From Pseudonocardia parietis (lineage in GTDB: Bacteria; Actinomycetota; Actinomycetes; Mycobacteriales; Pseudonocardiaceae), in the NCBI RefSeq assembly GCF_017876315.1, contig NZ_JAGINU010000001.1:6634001-6698000 (forward strand): a stretch of DNA of 64,000 bases, in the 5' to 3' direction. Positions 32,944-41,162 of this stretch are shown piece by piece. Every line of letters starts with the position of its first letter. The stretch's first letter is position 1. The notes beneath the pieces were generated by a model. That model saw only the letters and a list, made by a program, of their open reading frames with translations. It did no database searches and was not told the origin of the DNA. Both the position numbers and the translations under genes were made by a program.

Positions 32944-34178
32944 CCGACCAGCCGCTTGCCGGCCGCACCGTCATCGACCTGACCACCGCTCTGGCGGGCC
33001 CCTACGCGACACTGCTGCTCGCCGGGCTGGGCGCCACGGTGATCAAGGTGGAGAACCCCGTGACCGGCGGGGACACCTCCCGTAACAACGCGCCCTACCT
33101 GGGCCGGGACGGCCTGGCACTGGGCCGCAGGCACGACGACGACATGTCGGTGTCCATGCTGGTCCGCGGCCGCGGCAAGCTCAGCGTCACGCTCAACCTC
33201 AAGGACCCGCGATCGAAGACCGTGTTCACCGATCTCGTGCGCAGTGCGGATGTGCTCGTGGAGAACTACTCACCGGGAGTCACCAGCCGGTTGGGTATCG
33301 ACTACGCCGCGGTGCGGGAGATCAACCCGAAACTGGTCTACACCTCGATCAGCGGATTCGGTGCGCAGGGCGGACCGGGTTCGGGCAAGGCGATGGACTC
33401 GATCATCCAGGCCCTGTCCGGGGTGATGATGACCGCCGGCGAGCCGGGGGGTGACCCGGTCCGGTTCGGACTGCCGGTCGGCGACCTCCTGGCGCCGCTG
33501 TACGCGGTCGTCGGGACCGTGTCAGCGCTGCTGCAGGCGGAGAGTTCCGGGCAGGGCCAGCACGTCGACGTCTCCATGCTGGGGGCGCTGACCTCGTTGG
33601 TCGCCTGCGAACCGTTCGATGCCTACGACGCCGTCGGGCTGGAGCAGCGCACCGGCGCGATGGTGCCCCGGCTCGCCCCGTTCGGGATCATGGAGGCCGC
33701 GGACGGGCACATCGCACTCTGTGCGCCCACCGACGCGTTCGCCCGCGGGGTGCTGCGCGCGATGGGCCGCGACGACCTCGTCGACGACGACCGCTACCGC
33801 ACCCGTGACCAGCGCGTCGAGCGCGCGGACGAGCTGCACGCGCTGATCGGCGACTGGTGCCGGGAGCTTCCCCGAGACGAGATCATCGACCGGCTCTCCG
33901 CCGAGGGCGTCCCGGCAGCAGAGGTCCGCGACCCGCGGGAGGCGGTGCGTGACCCGCTGGTGCGCGACCGCCGCGAGGTCGTCCCGCTGACCCACCCGCG
34001 GCACGGGGCGACCGCCGACCTCTCCGCAACCGGGATACCGATCGTCTTCTCCGGCGCCGACGTCGGCCTGGACGAGCCCGCGCCCACGCTCGGTGAGCAC
34101 AACGACCGCGTCTACCGCGACCTGCTCGGCTACCGCGACGACGAGATCGCCGAACTCGCCGCCGACGCCGTCATCTGA
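32940..34178 (+). CDS. class III CoA-transferase (CaiB/BaiF/FldA type)
   Basis: A 412-residue family III CoA-transferase. N-terminal TVIDLTTALAGPYATLLLAGLGA and VIKVENP, then NYSPGVTSRLGIDY, YTSISGFGAQGG and the catalytic-Asp region GKAMDSIIQALSGVM. It moves CoA from one acyl-CoA to a free acid. It is directly followed by two dehydratase-like subunits, mirroring the fldA-fldBC order of phenyllactate dehydratase systems. GTG start overlaps the CapA-like stop. Confidence 0.92.
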   Translation: MTDQPLAGRTVIDLTTALAGPYATLLLAGLGATVIKVENPVTGGDTSRNNAPYLGRDGLALGRRHDDDMSVSMLVRGRGKLSVTLNLKDPRSKTVFTDLVRSADVLVENYSPGVTSRLGIDYAAVREINPKLVYTSISGFGAQGGPGSGKAMDSIIQALSGVMMTAGEPGGDPVRFGLPVGDLLAPLYAVVGTVSALLQAESSGQGQHVDVSMLGALTSLVACEPFDAYDAVGLEQRTGAMVPRLAPFGIMEAADGHIALCAPTDAFARGVLRAMGRDDLVDDDRYRTRDQRVERADELHALIGDWCRELPRDEIIDRLSAEGVPAAEVRDPREAVRDPLVRDRREVVPLTHPRHGATADLSATGIPIVFSGADVGLDEPAPTLGEHNDRVYRDLLGYRDDEIAELAADAVI

Positions 34179-34199
34179 CCGACTCCCCGGGAGACCACC

Positions 34200-35300
34200 A
34201 TGTCCGCGGCACTCGCTGCGTTGCTCGACCCTGCCCACACACCTGACCGGCCGGTCGCCGGATACATCGGCGCCGATGTGCCGGTCGAGTTGCTGACCGC
34301 GGCCGGTTACCTCCCGCTGCGGCTGGCCGGCTCCCCACACGAGGACGCCGCGGAGGGACGCCGTCTCCTCGGCGGCGGGCTCGACCCGGTCGCCTGCTCG
34401 GTGCTGACCCGGCTGCTGGCCGGCGCCTACGGGCCGCTGGAGGTGCTCGTCGTCTCGCGGGACTGCGAGGCGTCGCTGCGGTTGTTCTACGTACTACGCG
34501 AGCTGCGCCGGGTGGAGCCGGAGACCGCACTCCCGCCGGTGCACCTGGTCGACGTCCTGCACCTGCCGCACCGCACCACCACCCGCTACGTGTGGGCGAA
34601 GGTCCGTGGGCTCCGCGCCTGGCTGGCCGAGCGGGCCGGACGCCCGGCGGGCGACGACGACCTGGCCGCCGCCGTCGTCACGCACGACCGGGTGCGTGGG
34701 CTGCTGCGAGCGGCCGGGGCGCTGCGGGCCGAGCGGCGGCTGACCGGCACGGAGTACCTGGGCGTGGTCGCGGCGTCGACGTCGCTGCCGGCCGACCGGT
34801 CGGCGACGCTGCTGGCCGCGCTGCTCGACGAGCTGCCCGACCGGGACCCGCGGCCCGGGCACCCGGTGTATCTGACCGGCAGCAGCCACGACTCCCCCGA
34901 CGTCTACGCGACGCTGGAGGGCGCCGGGCTACTCGTCGTCGGCGAGGATCACGACCACGGCGACCTGCTGTCCCGCACCGACGTCGGGATGCCCGCCGGC
35001 CCGGCCGGACTGGATCTCGCGCTGGCCGAGCGCTACCAGCACAACGGGCCCGCCGCGCCGCGGGCGTCGATCGCGGAGCGGGCCGCGCACACCGCGGCCG
35101 GGGTTCGTTCCCGCGCTGCGGCGGCGCTGCTCGGCTACGTCCGCGAGCACGACGACGCGCCCGCGTGGGACTGGTCCGCGCAGCGGGCGGCGGCGGGCGT
35201 GCCCGCGGCGTTGCTGGAACACCAGCCCTACGGTGCGGTCGACCCGGCCGGGCTGGACCGAGCACTCGCCGAGTTGCGGACGCCGGCGGTGGCCGCATGA
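34200..35300 (+). CDS. 2-hydroxyacyl-CoA dehydratase-like protein, beta-type (HgdB/FldC-like), incomplete cysteine set
   Basis: A 366-residue HgdB-like protein. The N-terminus YIGADVPVELLTAAGYLPLRL matches the family pattern Y-x-C-x-x-x-PxEL-AAG-PxRL, except that Cys is absent. Cysteines do occur at DPVACSVLTRLL and SRDCEASLRLFYVL, where the family has its second cysteine and the CDxxRRLYD segment. The C-terminal ligand region reads GEDHDHGDL, without cysteine. Family members bind a [4Fe-4S] cluster and dehydrate 2-hydroxyacyl-CoA by ketyl radical chemistry. Here cluster binding is doubtful. Comparison is from memory of the family. Confidence 0.78.
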   Translation: MSAALAALLDPAHTPDRPVAGYIGADVPVELLTAAGYLPLRLAGSPHEDAAEGRRLLGGGLDPVACSVLTRLLAGAYGPLEVLVVSRDCEASLRLFYVLRELRRVEPETALPPVHLVDVLHLPHRTTTRYVWAKVRGLRAWLAERAGRPAGDDDLAAAVVTHDRVRGLLRAAGALRAERRLTGTEYLGVVAASTSLPADRSATLLAALLDELPDRDPRPGHPVYLTGSSHDSPDVYATLEGAGLLVVGEDHDHGDLLSRTDVGMPAGPAGLDLALAERYQHNGPAAPRASIAERAAHTAAGVRSRAAAALLGYVREHDDAPAWDWSAQRAAAGVPAALLEHQPYGAVDPAGLDRALAELRTPAVAA

Positions 35301-36568
35301 GCGCGCCCACCCGCGCCGACCGGCTGCCCAGCGCAGCCGCCGCGACGGCGTACCAGCGTCGGTGGTTCGCCGACCTGCAGCGTGACCACATCCCCGGAGC
35401 TCCGCTCGCCCTGGTCAACGCCGACGCCCCCCAGGAGATCTTCCGCGCGATGGGCATCCCCTACGTCGTCAACCAGTGGTGGGCATCGATCGTCGCGACC
35501 AAGCGGCGTACCCAGGACCACCTGGCCCGGCTGCGCGAACGCGGCTACCCCGACTACACCGAGCAGTACAGCTCGACCGCGCTGGGCAGCGCCTTCGACC
35601 CCGACCCGGCCTCCGCGCCGTGGGGCGGGCTCCCGATGCCGTCGGTCGTGCTGGCCGAGACCACGGGCGACGCCTCCCGCAAGATCTTCGACGTCTGGGG
35701 CGACCAGCCCGGCGTCACCTTCTACCCGCTGGAGAGCGCAGCCGCCGACACCGTCCCGGAACGCTGGTGGGAGCTGATGCCGCACCACTGGGAGTCCGCG
35801 GTCGGCACCGACCGGCTCGACCTGATGGTCGGCGAGCTGGAGGGGCTGATCCGATTCCTGGAGCAGACCACCGGATTGCGGTTCTCCGAGCAACGCTTCG
35901 CCGAAGTACTGGCGCTGACCAACGAGCAGGAGGAGTGGAACCGGCGTACCCGGGACCTGATCGCCGCGGCCCGGCCGTGCCCGGTCGCGGTCACCGACTC
36001 CATCCCGGCCGTCATGATCCCGCAGTGGCACCGGGGCACCGTCTGGGCCCGGGACGCCGCGAAACAGCTGCACGACGAGGTGGCCGAGCGGGTCACCGGC
36101 GGCACCGCCGTGTGCAGCGGCGAACGGGCCCGGCTGATGTGGGTCGGCCGCGGACTGTGGTTCGACCTGGACTTCTACCGGCGCTTCCAGGACCGCTACG
36201 GCGCCGTGTTCGTCTGGTCGATGTACCTGGCGATCGCCGCCGACGGCTACATCCGCTACGGCGACGACCCGCTCCGGACCCTCGCCGCACGGTTCGCAGC
36301 GTTCTCCGACCAGCTCTACACCCCGCCGTGGTCGGCCGAGTGGTACGTCGAGGAGGCCCGCTCGCACGGCGTGCACGGCGTCGTCCACCTGGTGTCCGAC
36401 GACGCCCGCGGCAGTTGGGCGACCACCCGTGCGTTGCGCGCGGCCGGGATCCCGGTGCTGGAGCTGCACGCCGACAACGTCGACGCCCGCCGGTCCGCCC
36501 CGGACTACCTCGACGGCGCGGTGGGTGGGTGGCTGGAGGCCGAGGTCCTGCCCCGGGCCGATGGCTGA
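35297..36568 (+). CDS. 2-hydroxyacyl-CoA dehydratase-like protein, alpha-type (HgdA/FldB-like), cluster cysteines missing
   Basis: A 423-residue protein aligned by eye to HgdA/FldB. ALVNADAPQEIFRAMGIPYV corresponds to the first alpha/beta segment. ERGYPDYTEQYSSTALGSA corresponds to the family's YxxxLCSYARTxLG, but the cysteine is gone. VVHLVSDDARGSWATT corresponds to FHSNRSCKPWS, also without cysteine. IPVLELHADNVDAR matches IPTLxIDADxxDPR. Only Cys in RPCPVAV and AVCSGERA remain, at non-canonical positions. It is ATGA-coupled to the beta-like gene and probably forms a heterodimer with it. An oxygen-tolerant or non-radical role is possible. Confidence 0.75.
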   Translation: MSAPTRADRLPSAAAATAYQRRWFADLQRDHIPGAPLALVNADAPQEIFRAMGIPYVVNQWWASIVATKRRTQDHLARLRERGYPDYTEQYSSTALGSAFDPDPASAPWGGLPMPSVVLAETTGDASRKIFDVWGDQPGVTFYPLESAAADTVPERWWELMPHHWESAVGTDRLDLMVGELEGLIRFLEQTTGLRFSEQRFAEVLALTNEQEEWNRRTRDLIAAARPCPVAVTDSIPAVMIPQWHRGTVWARDAAKQLHDEVAERVTGGTAVCSGERARLMWVGRGLWFDLDFYRRFQDRYGAVFVWSMYLAIAADGYIRYGDDPLRTLAARFAAFSDQLYTPPWSAEWYVEEARSHGVHGVVHLVSDDARGSWATTRALRAAGIPVLELHADNVDARRSAPDYLDGAVGGWLEAEVLPRADG

Positions 36569-38099
36569 GGCGACCACCCGCGGGACCGCCGCCGGGGCCG
36601 GCTTCTCGGCGCCCGCGGTGCTGGCGGGCGCGCTGGTCGCCCTGTTCACCGGCTCGCTGACCAACACGATCATCGGGATCGCGCTGCCCACGATCGCCGG
36701 TGAGCTCGGCGGGCAGGACCGGGTCGCCTGGGTCGCGGCGGCCGCACTGCTGACGATGACGGCGGCGACGCCGGTGTGGGGCAAGCTCGCCGACCGCCGC
36801 GGAGCGCGCCCGATGCTGCTCGCCGCCATCGCCCTGTTCGTGGCCTCGTCCCTGGTCGCCGGGCTGGCCACGACGATGGGCTGGCTGATCGTCGGCCGGG
36901 CGCTGCAGGGCGCCGCGTCGGGCGGCATCCTGGCCTGTGCGAACGCGCTGGTCGCCGTGCTGATACCGGCCCGCGAGCGGGGCCGCTACACCGGCTGGTT
37001 CGGGCTCTCGTTCGGTACCGCCTCGGTGGCCGGACCGCTGATCGGCGGGCTGCTGGTCGGCCCGGCCGGACCGGGATGGCGCTGGTGCTTCCTCGGTGTC
37101 GTGCCGGTGACGTTGGCCGCGGCACTGTTGGTTCGGCTCGCGCCGGACCGCCGCCCGGCACCGCGCACCGCGCCGCTGGACCACCTGGGGGCAGCGCTGC
37201 TGGCACTCGCCGCAGGCGGGCTGGTCGTGCTGCTGTCGGCCGGCGGGGTGGCGTGGCCGTGGTCGTCACCGGCGACCGCGGTCCTGGCGGGCGTGGTCGT
37301 GGTGACGACCGTGCTCGCGGTGCTGCGCGAACACAGCGCGCCCGATCCGATCCTGCCGCCACGGCTGTTCCGGAGCCGGACGTTCACCATCGTCTGCGCC
37401 ACCAGCCTGCTGGTCGGGACGGTGATGTTCGGCGGGATCATCTACCTGCCGCAGTTCCTGCAGGTGGTGCACGGCCACGACGCCATGACCGCCGGGCTGC
37501 TGATGCTCCCGCAGATCGGGACGATGATCGTCGCCTCGGCCGTGGTCGGCCGGCTGATCGTGCGGACCGGGCGCTGGAAACGGTTTCCCGCGATCGGCTG
37601 CACGCTGCTTGTCGCCGGGCTGGCGGTACTCGCACCGCTCACCCCGGCCACCCCCGCGTGGCAGGTCGCGGCCGGGATGGCGCTGCTCGGCGCCGGGACC
37701 GGACTGACCCAGCAGGTGCTCGTGCTCGCCGCGCAGGACGCCGTCGGCCCCGGCGACGTCGGCGTGGCCGGCTCATCGGCGACCTTCACCCGCACGCTCG
37801 GCGGCGCGGTCGGGGTGGCCGCGTTCGGCGCGCTGATCGCCGCCCGGCTGCGGGCCGACCTGCCCGCTGCGCTGGCCGCCGCCGGCCTGCCCGCGACCGA
37901 CGACGACGTCGCGCTGCTGCTCGGCACACCCGCCCAGGTCGCCGCACTGCCCCCGCCGCTGGCCGACGCCGTGCGGGAGTCCTACACGCACGGGCTGCAG
38001 CTCGTCTTCCTCGCCACCCTCCCGCTCGCCGTGCTCGCACTCGGCGCGGTGCTGCTCGTCCGTGAGACCGCGCTCGGCGAGGGCGCACCGGCTCCCTGA
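36561..38099 (+). CDS. MFS transporter, DHA2 (14 TM) type
   Basis: A 512-residue EmrB/QacA-like transporter with about 14 helices. It carries WGKLADRRGARPML (loop 2-3), GRALQGAASGGILA, GPLIGGLLVGPAG (motif C) and YLPQFLQVVHGHDAM. It overlaps the dehydratase-like gene by eight bases, so it is in the same operon. It may export a product or intermediate of the pathway, or import a second substrate. Confidence 0.9.
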   Translation: MAEATTRGTAAGAGFSAPAVLAGALVALFTGSLTNTIIGIALPTIAGELGGQDRVAWVAAAALLTMTAATPVWGKLADRRGARPMLLAAIALFVASSLVAGLATTMGWLIVGRALQGAASGGILACANALVAVLIPARERGRYTGWFGLSFGTASVAGPLIGGLLVGPAGPGWRWCFLGVVPVTLAAALLVRLAPDRRPAPRTAPLDHLGAALLALAAGGLVVLLSAGGVAWPWSSPATAVLAGVVVVTTVLAVLREHSAPDPILPPRLFRSRTFTIVCATSLLVGTVMFGGIIYLPQFLQVVHGHDAMTAGLLMLPQIGTMIVASAVVGRLIVRTGRWKRFPAIGCTLLVAGLAVLAPLTPATPAWQVAAGMALLGAGTGLTQQVLVLAAQDAVGPGDVGVAGSSATFTRTLGGAVGVAAFGALIAARLRADLPAALAAAGLPATDDDVALLLGTPAQVAALPPPLADAVRESYTHGLQLVFLATLPLAVLALGAVLLVRETALGEGAPAP

Positions 38100-38162
38100 G
38101 CCCGGCGCCCCACCCGCACGACCCGACCGTTGCACCACCGATCGCTGCACGGAGGCCCTGCC

Positions 38163-39956
38163 ATGCCCGAAAACCCCCGCCCGTCCCGTCGCCGGACCCT
38201 GACCGTGTCCGCGCTCGTCGCCGTCGGCCTGGTCGCCGCCGTCGTCGTCGCGGTGCTGGTGGTTCCCCGGCAGGAGAACGCCTCGGCGGAGTCGTCACTC
38301 GGCTCGTACCGGCCCGCCACGCAGTTCACCGAGCACGTCAGCGAGTCGTTCTACCTGCCGATGCGCGACGGCACCCGGCTCGCCGTGCGGCTCGACCGGC
38401 CGGCCGTGGACGGCCGGGCCGCCCCCGGGCCGTTTCCGGTGCTGTGGCAACACAGCCTCTCGATCGACCGCAAACCCGAGGACGGCGCCGGCCCGGAGAC
38501 CGGCGGCATCCAGACGATCCCGACGCTCACCGACCACGGCTACGTCGTCGCGCAGGTCGCGCGGCGCGGCAACGGGCAGTCGTTCGGGGTCCGGCGCGGC
38601 TACAACGACCGGCTGGAGGCAGGCGACGCCTACGACGTCACCGAATGGCTCGCCGCCCAGCCGTGGTCGGACGGGAACGTCGGCGTCTACGGCTGCTCGA
38701 ACACGGGGGATGCCGCCATGCACGCACTCACCGTCCGCCCGCCGCACCTGAAGGCGGTGCTCGCCGGCTGCTTCTCCTGGGACAAGTACGACGCCTGGCG
38801 GGTCGGCGGCATCTCCGCGCAGTGGGGCTACGGGCCGTCCCGCACGGTCGAGCAGGACCTCGCGAACAACCCGGTCGACGGTGACGGGAGCCGGACCCTG
38901 CTCCGCGAGGCCGCTGTCGAGCACCAGAAGGCCACCCCGCTCGCCGACATGTGGCGCGGCATGCCCTTCCGTGACAGCTGGTCGCCCGCCCCACAGTCCC
39001 GGTTCTGGTCCGAGGGCAGCGTCGCCACCTACGCCGACCAGATCCGGGCCGCGGACGTGCCGGTGTACGTGATCGGCGGGTGGCGCGACGAGCTGCGCGG
39101 GCAGGGCGTGGCGACGCTGCTGAACGTGCCCGGCTCCCGACTGCTGATCGGGCCGTGGGAGCACTGCGAGAACACCGGCTTCGGGCTGGTCGAGGAGGCC
39201 CACCGGTTCTTCGACCAGCACCTCAAGGGTATCGACACCGGCATCGACACCGAGCCGCCGATCCACTACGCGACTCCCGACTCGGACGCCGCCGACGCCA
39301 CCGGCCTGGAGTGGAAGTCGGCGCAGAGCTGGCCGCCGGCCGGGACGACCGCGCCCCCGACCGCGCTCGGCGGTGATGGTGTCCTCGGCTCCACCGCCGC
39401 CGGGGCGCGCGGGTTCACCGTGGACACCGCCGCCGAGTGCCCGACCGATCCGGGCAGCGGGGCCACGATCCAGCCCTGCCACGTCCCGGGCAGCGGCACG
39501 AGCTGGACGGGACCGGTGCTCGACCGCGACACCGAGCTCACCGGCACACCGGTCGCGGACCTGACCGTGCGGACCGACCGGCGCGACGCACACGTGTTCG
39601 CCTACCTCGAGGACGTCGCGCCGGACGGGACGACGACGGTGATCACCGAGGGCCGCCAGCAGGTGTCGCTGCGCGCCGAGCACCCCGCTCCGTACGCGCT
39701 GCCGCCCGGCGTGCCCTGGCACCGCGCACACGCCGCCGACGCCGCACCCGTGGCACCGGGCGAGGCCACACGGCTGCGATTCGCGATGCTGCCGACGTCG
39801 TACCTGATCCGGGCCGGGCACCGGGTCCAGATCACGGTGACCGGATACGACCCACGGGAGACCGGGGTGCTCCCGGACGCCGACGGCGCCCGGATCGACG
39901 TGCTGTCCGGCCCGGCCAACCCGTCCTCGGTCGCGCTGCCGCAGCGCGCCGGCTGA
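38163..39956 (+). CDS. CocE/NonD-type alpha/beta-hydrolase (X-Pro dipeptidyl-peptidase S15 family), membrane-anchored
   Basis: A 597-residue hydrolase. Residues 10-33 are a signal/anchor helix, so the catalytic part is outside the membrane. The alpha/beta-hydrolase core begins YLPMRDGTRLAVRLDRP; the nucleophile is in VGVYGCSNTGDAA, an unusual form of GxSxG (G-C-S-N-T). The acid/base region includes YVIGGWRDE and IGPWEHCENTGF. A C-terminal jelly-roll (from ~residue 440) is typical of CocE/PepX. It may cleave an ester or amide before import by the co-encoded transporters. Start MPENPRP follows GGAGG. Confidence 0.85.
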   Translation: MPENPRPSRRRTLTVSALVAVGLVAAVVVAVLVVPRQENASAESSLGSYRPATQFTEHVSESFYLPMRDGTRLAVRLDRPAVDGRAAPGPFPVLWQHSLSIDRKPEDGAGPETGGIQTIPTLTDHGYVVAQVARRGNGQSFGVRRGYNDRLEAGDAYDVTEWLAAQPWSDGNVGVYGCSNTGDAAMHALTVRPPHLKAVLAGCFSWDKYDAWRVGGISAQWGYGPSRTVEQDLANNPVDGDGSRTLLREAAVEHQKATPLADMWRGMPFRDSWSPAPQSRFWSEGSVATYADQIRAADVPVYVIGGWRDELRGQGVATLLNVPGSRLLIGPWEHCENTGFGLVEEAHRFFDQHLKGIDTGIDTEPPIHYATPDSDAADATGLEWKSAQSWPPAGTTAPPTALGGDGVLGSTAAGARGFTVDTAAECPTDPGSGATIQPCHVPGSGTSWTGPVLDRDTELTGTPVADLTVRTDRRDAHVFAYLEDVAPDGTTTVITEGRQQVSLRAEHPAPYALPPGVPWHRAHAADAAPVAPGEATRLRFAMLPTSYLIRAGHRVQITVTGYDPRETGVLPDADGARIDVLSGPANPSSVALPQRAG

Positions 39957-39975
39957 GCCCGCCGGGGCCCTGATC

Positions 39976-40047
39976 TGGCCGGGACGTGTGGTGTCCGGCG
40001 GGACCAGCTACGTGCAGCAGTTCCTGCAGGTGGGGTGCGGCGATTGA
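39976..40047 (+). pseudogene. MFS transporter gene fragment
   Basis: The frame reads RVVSGGTSYVQQFLQVGCGD and then a stop. It resembles the TM segment VMFGGIIYLPQFLQVVHG of the intact MFS gene ~2.5 kb upstream and of DHA2 transporters in general. Only ~20 codons remain. It may be a leftover of a second transporter, consistent with the TetR remnant that follows. Confidence 0.5.
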
Positions 40048-40093
40048 CGCGCCCCGCTTCGGCCGGAGCTCAAAAGCGGTGGTCGTCCGGTCA

Positions 40094-40254
40094 GGAGCGC
40101 AGATCGGCGGCGCGCTGTCGATGCGGGCGTCGGCCCAGGCGCTCGGTGTCGGCCCGGCGACCCTCTACACCACGTTCCGGGCAGGGCGGAGCTGCTGGAG
40201 TTGACCATTCACACTCTCGTCCACGGCACCGAGCGGCACGTGTTCACGCTCTGA
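40094..40254 (+). pseudogene. TetR-family regulator gene remnant with frameshift
   Basis: The frame through 40121 reads LSMRASAQALGVGPATLYTTF, a textbook TetR helix-turn-helix. Near 40185 the homology moves to another frame, GRAELLELTIHTLVHG, the next TetR segment, and stops at 40252-40254. Neither the N-terminal start nor the ligand domain is present. With the adjacent MFS fragment it looks like a decayed regulator/transporter pair. Confidence 0.65.
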
Positions 40255-40260
40255 GCGGTC

Positions 40261-40310
40261 GCCGAGTGTCACGCAGATGCTCGCGGCCCAGCCTTTGCGT
40301 GACACTCGGC
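40261..40310. repeat. inverted repeat, 15-bp perfect arms and 20-nt loop (copy 2)
   Basis: Left arm GCCGAGTGTCACGCA (40261-40275) and right arm TGCGTGACACTCGGC (40296-40310) are fully complementary; the 20-nt loop begins gatgc. Arm sequence is 12/15 identical to copy 1 at 21167-21216, and each difference is matched in the opposite arm. It sits directly upstream of the -10 element of the IclR gene. Confidence 0.8.
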
Positions 40311-40315
40311 GCGCC

Positions 40316-40321
40316 TACGGT
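40316..40321 (+). promoter_or_regulatory. -10 element (TACGGT) for leaderless iclR-type gene
   Basis: TACGGT is followed by six bases and then the GTG start, as at the hut iclR gene. This implies a leaderless transcript. The inverted repeat immediately upstream covers the -35 region. Confidence 0.45.
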
Positions 40322-40327
40322 TCCCTC

Positions 40328-41077
40328 GTGAGGAACAAGCCCGCGTACAGCATCGAGTCGGTCGATCATGCGCTGCGGTTGGCGGTGCTGCTGCAGCAGG
40401 AAGGTCCGCTCAGGGTGAGCGAGGCCGCGGGCCGGCTCGGCGTGGCCCGGTCGACGGCGCACCGGCTGCTGTCGATGCTGGTCTACCGCGACTTCGCGGT
40501 GCAGGGCACGGACCGTCGTTACGCCGCCGGCCCCGTGTTGGGGTCCCCGGCGCGGATCGAGCCGGTCGCCCACCTTCGCCACGCGGCGTTGCCGCACCTG
40601 CGGGCACTCGTCGACCGGACCGGGGAGTCGGCCAACGTCATGGTGCTGCTCGGCACGCAGGTCCAGATGGTCGCCACCGCGGAGTGCGACCACGTCCTGC
40701 GGGTCGGGGACCGGGAGGGGCGGCTGCTGCCGGCGCACCTGGCCTCCGGCGGGCGTGCCCTGCTCGCTCGGTTGTCCCGGGAGGAGATCGAGTCGCGGTA
40801 CGCCGACGACGCCGGCGGCGTCACCTCCGAGGAGGTCGTCCGCATCGTCCGGCAGACCCGCCGGCGTGGGTTCGCGATCAACGACGGGGGCACCGAGACC
40901 GGCCTCACCGCGATCGGCCACCCGATCGGCGACGCCGCCCGGTCCCCCGCCGCGGCCCTGTCGGTGGCGATGCCGACCGCGCGCTACCACCGCAGGCTGC
41001 TTCCGGACCTCGGCACCGCGCTCGCCGAGGCCGCCGCCGCGATCGACCGCGACCTGCGCGCGTCCGAGCCGCCGTGA
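40328..41077 (+). CDS. IclR-family regulator of the aromatic hydroxylase
   Basis: A 249-residue regulator. Winged helix: ESVDHALRLAVLLQQEG, then VSEAAGRLGVARSTAHRLL. The effector domain includes GESANVMVLLGTQVQMVA, RLLPAHLASGGRALLA and GFAINDGGTETGLTAIG. It is 85 bases upstream of, and co-directional with, the aromatic hydroxylase gene, so it probably controls that gene in response to an aromatic substrate. GTG start chosen for homology and the nearby -10 element. Confidence 0.9.
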   Translation: MRNKPAYSIESVDHALRLAVLLQQEGPLRVSEAAGRLGVARSTAHRLLSMLVYRDFAVQGTDRRYAAGPVLGSPARIEPVAHLRHAALPHLRALVDRTGESANVMVLLGTQVQMVATAECDHVLRVGDREGRLLPAHLASGGRALLARLSREEIESRYADDAGGVTSEEVVRIVRQTRRRGFAINDGGTETGLTAIGHPIGDAARSPAAALSVAMPTARYHRRLLPDLGTALAEAAAAIDRDLRASEPP

Positions 41078-41162
41078 TTCTGCACGGAAGAACGTCCTGT
41101 CCTCCAGGGCATAACGCGCGCCACGCTGGCAGCAGCCGCAGCGACACTGGAGGAACCGACCG

